A DNA stretch of 5,993 nt from Planctomycetota bacterium (GTDB taxonomy: Bacteria; Planctomycetota; Phycisphaerae; Sedimentisphaerales; Anaerohalosphaeraceae): assembly GCA_012519365.1 (NCBI GenBank), contig JAAYQH010000146.1:1-5993 (forward strand), written 5' to 3'. Shown piece by piece: positions 1 through 4,522 of this stretch. Position 1 is the stretch's first letter; each line of letters starts with the position of its first letter. The position numbers and the translations under genes are program-made. The notes beneath the pieces are model-generated. The model was given only the letters and a program-made list of their open reading frames with translations. It made no database searches and was not told the DNA's origin.

Positions 1-1682
1 CACCCTTTTTCCCAAAACCATTTCACCTGTCCCTGCCGGTCGCGAATGCGGTATTCAATCTGAAATGGCTCGCCGGCCGCTACATGTCGGGAAATCTCTT
101 GCCAGACATACTCCCGATCCTCGGCAAGGATTAAATGGCCCCACGTGATAAGGCCGTCATAAAAGTCCCGATCCCTAAAACCGGTCATTTCCTCACATCC
201 CTGGCTGAGAAACTCCATCGTCCAGTCTTTGTCAAATTTGCAGCGATAGGCAATCCCCCGAAGGTTGGCCAGCAAGCGGGACAACGCCTGTTGGCTTTTT
301 TCAAGGGCCAGACGTGTCTTTTCACGGTCGGTCATATCGTGAATCACGATGACAACACCTTCGATGCCGCCGCTGCCGTTTTGATGGGGATGATAGACAC
401 CCTGAAAATAACGCCGTTCATTTTCAGGCGAATCGGTCCACATTTCAAAAGAGACGGTTTGGCCGCGTAACGCTTTTTCAAACCGCTCCCGAATCTGCTG
501 CTCGTACCTTTCCTTTCCGAAGACCTTTGCCATAGGGCGGTTAATAACCTCCTCCGGCAATTTCCCCAAGGCCTTCAGAAGCGCATCGTTGGCCGCGCGA
601 AACACCCCGTCGGCATCCACAAAGGCCATCAGGTCGTCCGACAGGGAAATAATGGTTTTATAACGGCGCAACGCAAGAATATCATTCTGACGGCTCTGAA
701 GCACATTTTCCAGCTCGCCGGTGCGCTTATGCACTTCACGGCGGAGCATTCGGTTCCACCCGACAACCACCAGCACGGCCGCCGCCGACCCGCCCAGCGC
801 AATCAGCAAAAACCGCGCATCGGTTCCCCTGCCTTCGAGCGGCAGGATCCAGCGGTTGATCAGGGCGTTGCGACGTTCCGGCGTGATTTTAGCGAGGGCC
901 GCGTTGAGTATATCGATCAGTTCCGGCTGGTCTATGCGGCAAGCAAAGCCCAGAATAAAAGGATACCCCGCATCGCCGACAATACGCAGATTAGTGAATT
1001 TATACTGCTGAATGTACCAACTTGCGCGGGATATTTCGATGACCATCGCATCGGCCTGATGAAATGACACGCGCGACAGCCCGATCAATTCATCCTCCAC
1101 CGCCAGAAGATTTATAGCCGGATAATGAAGATGCAGATATTCTTCAATAGCGGCCCCCTGAACCACCGCGACGGTTTTGCCGGCAAGATCATCCAATGTC
1201 AGCGGACCTTTGACGTCTTTGGTAGCGACAATCATGTTGCTAAAGGTCAGATAAGGCTCTGTAAACGCAAACGCCTCCTGCCGCGACGGTGTTGTTTGAG
1301 TGGCATAAACCACGTCAATCTCCCGCGCAAAGGCCGCCTTCATCATCGCATTCCACGTCTCAAAAAAGACAATCTCAAAGGAATAGCCCAGATGACTTTC
1401 AATTTCACGGATAAAATCGATGCACAAACCACTTAGAGTGCCGTCTTTGGGGTCGCGAAAGATTTGCGGCGGGATGGCGGTTACGCCGATTCGGATAGGC
1501 CGCTGCCGACTGGTGAGCCACTGCCGCAATTGCGGCCTTAAAATGTCCTGGTGTGCCGAATCTGCGGTGCGCTGGGTTTGCAACTGGGCCTCAAGCGGCG
1601 GACCGCTGAAAATAAAAAGCAAAACTGCCGTCTTTAATGCCCATCGTATCCCGCAACGAAATAGGGCTGTTCCGTGTGTCAT
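1..1682 (-). CDS. Membrane sensor with SBP_bac_3 and two PAS domains (3' end outside window)
   Basis: An open frame runs without a stop from ATG at 1682-1680 to the window edge (560 codons). Residues 1-32 form a signal peptide with Arg/Lys, a hydrophobic stretch (TAVLLFIFSG) and a possible cleavage after LEA. Residues about 62-283 are a periplasmic SBP_bac_3 solute-binding domain. It keeps the family Arg (R134 in TTPSRQEAFAFTEPY) that usually holds a ligand carboxylate, and an acidic residue at the usual Asp position (E216 in ADAMVIE). This suggests an amino acid or similar ligand. Residues about 290-308 are a single transmembrane helix, followed by a short charged linker. PAS domains span about 339-452 and 470-560+; the second is PAS_3-like (GCEEMTGF, then EYRIRDRQGQVKWFWEKG). 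The layout is BvgS-like, so a histidine kinase or GGDEF output is expected beyond the edge, but none is visible. An in-frame stop at 1737-1739 limits the 5' end. No other start codon lies between it and the ATG, and an AAGG/AAAGGG stretch precedes the ATG. Confidence 0.9.
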   Translation of the reverse strand, partial: MTHGTALFRCGIRWALKTAVLLFIFSGPPLEAQLQTQRTADSAHQDILRPQLRQWLTSRQRPIRIGVTAIPPQIFRDPKDGTLSGLCIDFIREIESHLGYSFEIVFFETWNAMMKAAFAREIDVVYATQTTPSRQEAFAFTEPYLTFSNMIVATKDVKGPLTLDDLAGKTVAVVQGAAIEEYLHLHYPAINLLAVEDELIGLSRVSFHQADAMVIEISRASWYIQQYKFTNLRIVGDAGYPFILGFACRIDQPELIDILNAALAKITPERRNALINRWILPLEGRGTDARFLLIALGGSAAAVLVVVGWNRMLRREVHKRTGELENVLQSRQNDILALRRYKTIISLSDDLMAFVDADGVFRAANDALLKALGKLPEEVINRPMAKVFGKERYEQQIRERFEKALRGQTVSFEMWTDSPENERRYFQGVYHPHQNGSGGIEGVVIVIHDMTDREKTRLALEKSQQALSRLLANLRGIAYRCKFDKDWTMEFLSQGCEEMTGFRDRDFYDGLITWGHLILAEDREYVWQEISRHVAAGEPFQIEYRIRDRQGQVKWFWEKG

Positions 1683-1739
1683 ACCCTTTGGCTGCCTTGC
1701 ACAATGAATGGGGGGAAACCTATCTGTTTTATTTGTTCA

Positions 1740-1768
1740 ATTGTCCTTAAATACCCCCCTGACGTCAA
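1740..1768 (-). promoter_or_regulatory. Sigma70-like promoter of the SBP/PAS sensor gene
   Basis: Read on the minus strand, TTGACG (1768-1763, five of six consensus) is followed by a 17-bp spacer and GACAAT (1745-1740, four of six). The predicted transcript start near 1733 gives a leader of about 50 nt before the sensor ATG at 1682. Hexamer match and spacing are good, but this is prediction only. Confidence 0.5.
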
Positions 1769-1910
1769 GAGCGTAGTTGTGGGATGTTGTAAGAAAAAGA
1801 TAAACAATCAACACAAAATATCCAGCCCTCGAACAAAGAAGACAAGCAATCACCCCAAAAGACTCGACCTTCACAAAAACAAGATAATAAACTCCCACAA
1901 ATAATGACCC

Positions 1911-2078
1911 GTTCAGCCGGCACCGACAATTCAAACGGTTCAGGATATTCGGGCTGCACTGGATTCAAACCATCCAGGATTCAAACAACGCAATTTTTAA
2001 ACCGCGTATGATTTAAACCGTGCAGAGCAATCAGAATATACCGTATCCAGGCGGCATAAAGTATTCAGGCGGAGCAAA
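1911..2078. repeat. Degenerate tandem array, 16-bp unit with 2-bp insertions, about 10 units
   Basis: A heptamer close to TTCRRRC recurs at 1912, 1930, 1948, 1964, 1980, 1996, 2012, about 2030, 2046 and 2064. Successive steps are 18, 18, 16, 16, 16, 16, 18, 16 and 18 bp. The best copies are TTCAAAC at 1930, 1964 and 1980, TTTAAAC at 1996 and 2012, and TCCAGGC/TTCAGGC at 2046 and 2064. GGATTCAAAC occurs exactly twice (1961-1970, 1977-1986), and CTGGAT/ATCCAG (1959-1977) forms a 6-bp stem with a 7-nt loop. The unit is not a multiple of three, which argues against a protein repeat. It could be a decayed minisatellite or a row of binding sites for a DNA-binding protein. The periodicity is visible by eye; its significance has not been computed. 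Confidence 0.55.
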
Positions 2079-2122
2079 AATAAAAAAAGCCAGACTCGCA
2101 ATTGGCTTGCGACATCTGGCTT
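2076..2122 (-). terminator. Strong Rho-independent terminator, minus strand
   Basis: Arms AAGCCAGA (2087-2094) and TCTGGCTT (2115-2122) pair perfectly over 8 bp. After a small internal loop, TCGCAA (2096-2101) pairs with TTGCGA (2107-2112) around the loop TTGGC. On the plus strand the hairpin is preceded by an A-run (2076-2088, one T), so the minus-strand transcript ends in a stem followed by U7-A-U5. This is the standard intrinsic terminator form and has a clear direction. No protein gene on the minus strand ends just before it, which points to a non-coding transcript. Confidence 0.85.
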
Positions 2123-2305
2123 CGGAGGAGGGTGATGAAAAGCTTGGTAATGAGCGTCTGTTGTGTTGCTCCATATAGTATGACGAATAAAAAGGAGGAA
2201 AGGTTTGAAATTTTTTGAAAAAAATTGATTTTTTTCAGATTTTGGCATTTACGGGCGGTCAAACACCTGGCGAATCTAAAGTGAAAATTATAACTGGTTT
2301 TATAA
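2079..2305 (-). ncRNA. Candidate small RNA with C-rich anti-Shine-Dalgarno patches
   Basis: A minus-strand promoter (2312-2338) and a strong intrinsic terminator (2076-2122) bracket about 225 nt with no credible protein. The one ATG frame (from 2248) has no ribosome binding site and would read through the terminator. The predicted RNA carries two pyrimidine patches, CCTTTCCTCCTTTTT (complement of 2189-2203) and CACCCTCCTCC (complement of 2124-2134). Both are complementary to purine-rich Shine-Dalgarno sequences. In other bacteria, C-rich patches of this kind let trans-acting sRNAs block ribosome binding. A shorter ~90-nt form starting near 2168, after the weak -10 CATACT/TACTAT, is also possible. 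No known RNA family was recognised. The terminator is well supported; the RNA itself is inference. Confidence 0.4.
2217..2236. repeat. Perfect 9-bp inverted repeat of A/T tracts
   Basis: GAAAAAAAT (2217-2225) and ATTTTTTTC (2228-2236) are perfect reverse complements around a TG centre. More A- and T-tracts flank it (2209-2216, 2356-2364, 2427-2434). Such runs typically give bent DNA, and a palindrome can be a binding site. It lies within the predicted small RNA, where it could form an AU hairpin. Function unknown. Confidence 0.5.
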
Positions 2306-2311
2306 AAGAGA

Positions 2312-2338
2312 ATTATATTTTTTAGCCCAAACTGTCAA
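2312..2338 (-). promoter_or_regulatory. Minus-strand promoter with consensus hexamers and short spacer
   Basis: On the minus strand TTGACA (2338-2333) and TATAAT (2317-2312) both match the sigma70 consensus perfectly, but the spacer is only 15 bp against the usual 16-18. The predicted start is near 2305. No protein gene lies downstream before the terminator at 2122-2076, so it would serve the candidate small RNA. A second TATAAT at 2292-2287 lacks a good -35. Confidence 0.45.
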
Positions 2339-2353
2339 AAAGTGCACCCAAAA

Positions 2354-2446
2354 TGAAAAAAAAATCAAATTCTGACACTTCAGGCTGCATCTTGACTCAC
2401 AATTTCACATTGTGGGAGAAAACTTGAAAAAAAATCAAAAATTCTG
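2354..2446. repeat. Imperfect direct repeat of about 21 bp, 71 bp apart
   Basis: TGAAAAAAAAATCAAATTCTG (2354-2374) recurs as a near copy at 2425-2446, with one A fewer in the long A-run and two more before TTCTG. Both copies lie upstream of the HTH gene on either side of the CACAAT/ATTGTG palindrome. Paired binding sites are possible. The A-run adds chance similarity, but the shared TCAAA..TTCTG tail supports a real repeat. Confidence 0.45.
2398..2414. promoter_or_regulatory. Operator-like palindrome upstream of the HTH gene
   Basis: CACAAT (2398-2403) and ATTGTG (2409-2414) form a perfect 6-bp inverted repeat around TTCAC, extendable by a C-G pair beyond a G-T wobble. It lies about 150 bp upstream of the HTH gene start and about 60 bp behind the minus-strand promoter. 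It could serve as an operator shared by divergent transcripts. The binding protein is unknown; the neighbouring HTH protein is one candidate. Confidence 0.35.
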
Positions 2447-2455
2447 TTTGCAAAA

Positions 2456-2486
2456 TTGAAACTGATTAGTAAAATTCGCTTATATG
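2456..2486 (+). promoter_or_regulatory. Weak candidate promoter for the HTH gene
   Basis: TTGAAA (2456-2461, five of six consensus) lies 19 bp before TATATG (2481-2486), with a further AT-rich run (ATATATATC) just after. The spacer is long and the -10 only fair. It is the best plus-strand candidate in the 150 bp before the gene at 2564. Confidence 0.25.
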
Positions 2487-2563
2487 TTAGATATATATCA
2501 AACAAATTTGAATTTGAGTGTATTTGCTGGAAAACTTTTGGATTTTTAATCGGAGCAGGTGCG

Positions 2564-3013
2564 ATGGGGCAGATTCGAATGGATTCAAGTTGGTTCGATG
2601 CGCGATGGGGGAAATCGCAACAGCCCAGTGACATCCGGCGTCAGTGGGAGCGGCTGGGGCATTTGTCGCAATTTCTGGATGAGCAGGAGCGGGTTCTATT
2701 TGAGGCGGTTGCAGAGCAGGGCGGCGGTGTTGGGCGGCTGGCGCGGCTGACGCGGCGGAGTCCATCCAGTGTAAGTCGGCAGATTCGAGATATTGTTCGT
2801 CGTCTGTCAGGGCGTGAGTTGCGAATGCTGCTGGCGCATCCGGATGAGTTTAGCGGGTTGGAGCAGGCGTGTGTTCGTGAACATTTGGTGCGTAAGCGGC
2901 CGCTGGCGCAGGTGGCCCGCGAGTTGGGAACCACGGTTTATGAAGTGCGTAAAACGTTGTCCGGGATTCGCGCCAAGACGGAGCGGCTTTGTCGGGTTGA
3001 GCAATGGCCGTAG
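2564..3013 (+). CDS. Small double helix-turn-helix protein, sigma region 4-like
   Basis: A 149-residue soluble, basic protein, probably DNA-binding. Two segments look like HTH units. The first is at about 43-81, with LARLTRRSPSSVSRQIRDIV forming the presumed turn and recognition helix. The second is at about 101-139 (PLAQVARELGTTVYEVRK then TLSGIRAKTER). Both resemble sigma-70 region 4, but there is no region 2, so it is unlikely to be a complete sigma factor. It is more likely a transcription regulator or a mobile-element DNA-binding subunit. The frame is open back to TTG at 2456. ATG 2564 is chosen because GGAG (2552-2555) sits 8 nt before it and the upstream residues are low-complexity. 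The ABC ATPase gene starts 79 bp downstream on the same strand, suggesting co-transcription. Family assignment is by eye only. Confidence 0.8.
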   Translation: MGQIRMDSSWFDARWGKSQQPSDIRRQWERLGHLSQFLDEQERVLFEAVAEQGGGVGRLARLTRRSPSSVSRQIRDIVRRLSGRELRMLLAHPDEFSGLEQACVREHLVRKRPLAQVARELGTTVYEVRKTLSGIRAKTERLCRVEQWP

Positions 3014-3092
3014 CGGATAGTCGGATTCGCTATTGATTTTTTGCTGAGGTGTCTGCTCAGGGCAGAAAAACATAAGGAAGGAGCAGGGGGCA

Positions 3093-3746
3093 ATGGTAGA
3101 GTTTCAGGTGGAGTGTGTCGGTGGGGTATTTCGGGATTTTGGGCCGCGGGCGCTGGAGTTGATGCGTTTTTTCGGAATGAATATAGAGGGATTGGCACGG
3201 CGGACGGTGCGATATGGCGTGTCGCTGCGGCTGGAGGCGGGGCAAATTTGCTGGATCACAGGGCCGAGCGGGGCGGGCAAGAGTCTTTTGCTCAATGCCT
3301 TGTATGCCCAGGCTCCGGCGGGCGAGCGGATTCGCGTCGATGCGATTGGGCTGGAGCGCAACGCGGCGGTCATCGATTGCGTCGATGGACCGTTGAACGA
3401 GACGTTGGCGGTGCTCAGTTGTGCGGGTTTGAGCGATGTGCCGTGTCTGCTGCGGCCGCCGGCCCTGCTTAGCGAGGGGCAACAGTGGCGCTACCGGTTG
3501 GCCAGGGCGCTGCTTAGCGGGCGAGGGCTGATCTTTGTAGACGAGTTTTGCGCGTCGCTGGATGAGACGAGCGCTTTGGTCGCAGCCTGGCATCTGCGTC
3601 GTATGGCCGACAGGACGGGACGGATCTTTGTGCTGGCTGGGTGTCGAGAGGATATGTTGGGTGAGCTGAGCCCCGATGTGCTGGTTGTGACCGGCGGGCG
3701 AGAGGCGGAGGTTATTTATCAGAACGGGGATGGGATTGAGCCGTAA
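3093..3746 (+). CDS. Soluble ABC ATPase, COG2401-like, without acetyltransferase domain
   Basis: A 217-residue single ABC nucleotide-binding domain. It has Walker A GPSGAGKS (57-64), signature LSEGQ (126-130) in a context typical of the family (GLSDVPCLLRPPALLSEGQ), Walker B GLIFVDE (145-151, catalytic E151) and D-loop SLDE (155-158). The last strand reads IFVLAGCREDML then LSPD. From memory, relatives of the COG2401 type (ABC ATPase fused to a predicted acetyltransferase) have Cys-His-x-Asp here; if so, the H-loop His is replaced by Arg185. No transmembrane segment or permease gene is nearby, so a transporter role is unlikely. DNA- or ribosome-associated ATPase roles are possible but not shown. 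The start is fixed by AAGGAG (3078-3083), 9 nt before ATG. The gene lies between the HTH gene and the small 100-residue gene. ATPase assignment is firm; the subfamily is recalled, not searched. Confidence 0.88.
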   Translation: MVEFQVECVGGVFRDFGPRALELMRFFGMNIEGLARRTVRYGVSLRLEAGQICWITGPSGAGKSLLLNALYAQAPAGERIRVDAIGLERNAAVIDCVDGPLNETLAVLSCAGLSDVPCLLRPPALLSEGQQWRYRLARALLSGRGLIFVDEFCASLDETSALVAAWHLRRMADRTGRIFVLAGCREDMLGELSPDVLVVTGGREAEVIYQNGDGIEP

Positions 3747-4069
3747 CGGGTGAACCGAACTGCTGAATCGAAACCCAAGGGGGATGATTTTCAGGTGCTC
3801 AATCCCTTGAGAGTGCCGGTTTGGGGTTATGGGCGGTAGCGCGTTTGTCCTCCGGCGTGCTGAGGTTTGGGCGGCTTGGGTGTCGGCTGGGGACGCGGCG
3901 AGGGGATGGTTCTCTGGGGTTGTCATAACGCCTTTAATTTTAGAATGTTATCGATTTCAAGGGGCGATGGGAAGCAATTTTATCAAAGAAGAGGTCTTTT
4001 CAAAGGGGCTATCATTTCAAAGCCAGGTGTTGAATTGTTGAATTATTTCAGAACGGAAGGAGCAAGGGG
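3747..4069 (+). other. 323-bp intergenic stretch within the three-gene cluster
   Basis: No convincing gene. A 70-codon frame (3829-4041) and a 126-codon frame (3867-4247, overlapping the next gene) lack ribosome binding sites and recognisable domains. The first half is G-rich like the neighbouring coding DNA and could be a decayed gene. The second half is AT-richer and holds a candidate promoter at 3920-3946. CTCAA/TTGAG (3798-3811) makes only a 5-bp hairpin with no T-run. Confidence 0.5.
3920..3946 (+). promoter_or_regulatory. Candidate promoter for the 100-residue gene
   Basis: TTGTCA (3920-3925) and TAGAAT (3941-3946) each match five of six sigma70 consensus bases, with a short 15-bp spacer. 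The predicted start near 3953 leaves a leader of about 115 nt before ATG 4070. If real, the last gene of the cluster can be transcribed independently of the ABC ATPase gene. Confidence 0.3.
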
Positions 4070-4372
4070 ATGGGACATATCAAAAAACGAGCCTATATTA
4101 AAAAATCCATTGAGCAGCGGATTGAGTCGGCCCACCAAAAGGGGTGCTTGCTGTTGGCCCAGAGTATGCCGGCAGCGATTGCGAAGTTGCTGGACCTGCT
4201 GGAGGATGAGCATTCGGAGACGGCGCGCAAGGCGAGTGTTAATTTAATCAAACTGGAGTTGGCTCAGACCACGTCGTCCGCGATGCCGGCAGAGGAAACA
4301 GACCTGAGCGAGTCGTTTAATGGGGACGCGGCGGAACGGGTGCTCAGGGTGCTGGCAGAGCGGGGGGAATGA
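4070..4372 (+). CDS. Small helical protein of unknown function
   Basis: A 100-residue soluble protein I do not recognise. The N-terminus is basic (GHIKKRAYIKKSIEQR). Residues about 14-66 look like consecutive amphipathic helices, including the pattern PAAIAKLLDLLEDEHSETARKASVNLI. This pattern resembles the helical tail of some phage terminase small subunits and other small HTH proteins, but no HTH is evident here. Residues 67-84 are polar and probably disordered, and the end (AAERVLRVLAERG) is a short helix. The start is well supported by AAGGAG (4057-4062), 7 nt before ATG. It lies 323 bp after the ABC ATPase gene and 150 bp before the AraC-type gene, on the same strand as both. A DNA-binding or adaptor role for the ATPase is only a guess. 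Confidence 0.75.
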   Translation: MGHIKKRAYIKKSIEQRIESAHQKGCLLLAQSMPAAIAKLLDLLEDEHSETARKASVNLIKLELAQTTSSAMPAEETDLSESFNGDAAERVLRVLAERGE

Positions 4373-4419
4373 GAATCCCGGTTTGGGAAGGGGATTTTGC
4401 GGCGTTTTGGAGTGGGCGG

Positions 4420-4448
4420 TTGCTGTGGAGTGACGAAATTCTTATAAT
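4420..4448 (+). promoter_or_regulatory. Sigma70-like promoter of the AraC/PocR gene
   Basis: TATAAT (4443-4448) is a perfect -10 box and TTGCTG (4420-4425) a partial -35 (TTG conserved), with an ideal 17-bp spacer. The predicted start near 4455 gives a leader of about 68 nt. The weak -35 fits a promoter that needs an activator, as AraC-family controlled promoters often do. Confidence 0.6.
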
Positions 4449-4452
4449 ACTA

Positions 4453-4480
4453 TTTTGCTAAATGGGCAGTTTTGGCAAAA
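4453..4480. promoter_or_regulatory. Candidate operator overlapping the AraC/PocR transcription start
   Basis: TTTTGC (4453-4458) and GCAAAA (4475-4480) form an inverted repeat with a 16-bp gap. The same stretch also reads as a loose direct repeat (TTTTGCTAAA, TTTTGGCAAAA) at a 17-bp step. Its position over the predicted transcription start would suit autorepression. This is inference from position and symmetry only. Confidence 0.3.
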
Positions 4481-4522
4481 GAAGCGGTCGATTATTGAGT
4501 TCTGGGTATTAAGGTCTGACTT

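Larger units (their letters stand above)
1683..2563. other. Long AT-rich intergenic region, no convincing protein gene
   Basis: About 880 bp separate the minus-strand sensor from the plus-strand HTH gene. Open frames here are short, low-complexity (Phe/Lys/Leu-rich from A/T tracts) and resemble no known family. The region instead holds a promoter, a 16/18-bp periodic array, a minus-strand intrinsic terminator, a candidate small RNA, A-tract palindromes, a direct repeat and an operator-like palindrome, each listed separately. Between 1770 and 1910 I see nothing beyond A-rich sequence. Confidence 0.7.

Noticed and set aside
135..1707. Several plus-strand open frames of about 95-112 codons
   Set aside because: All lie opposite the continuous SBP/PAS sensor frame, which explains the region fully.
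1959..1977. tRNA T-arm-like element (CTGGAT, TCAAACC loop, ATCCAG)
   Set aside because: No acceptor, D or anticodon arms are present nearby, and the TTCAAAC core belongs to the 16-bp periodic array.
2135..2218. 27-codon plus-strand mini-gene with an excellent Shine-Dalgarno site (GGAGGAGGG at 2124-2132)
   Set aside because: The site is strong, but the peptide (MKSLVMSVCC then polar residues) is unrecognised and no plus-strand promoter is clear. The same bases are explained as a C-rich patch of a minus-strand RNA whose terminator is much better defined. It remains a possible alternative.
2456..2563. 36-residue upstream extension of the HTH protein from TTG 2456
   Set aside because: It has no ribosome binding site and an AT-driven, low-complexity sequence. 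ATG 2564 has a well-placed GGAG.
3044..3060. CTGAG/CTCAG hairpin between the HTH and ABC genes
   Set aside because: It has only 5 bp and no following T-run, so it is not a credible terminator. The two genes may be co-transcribed.
3057..3926. 289-codon minus-strand open frame opposite the ABC ATPase gene
   Set aside because: It is a shadow of the G-rich plus-strand gene. The protein is Pro/Arg/Gln/His-rich with no domain, while the plus-strand frame has all ABC motifs.
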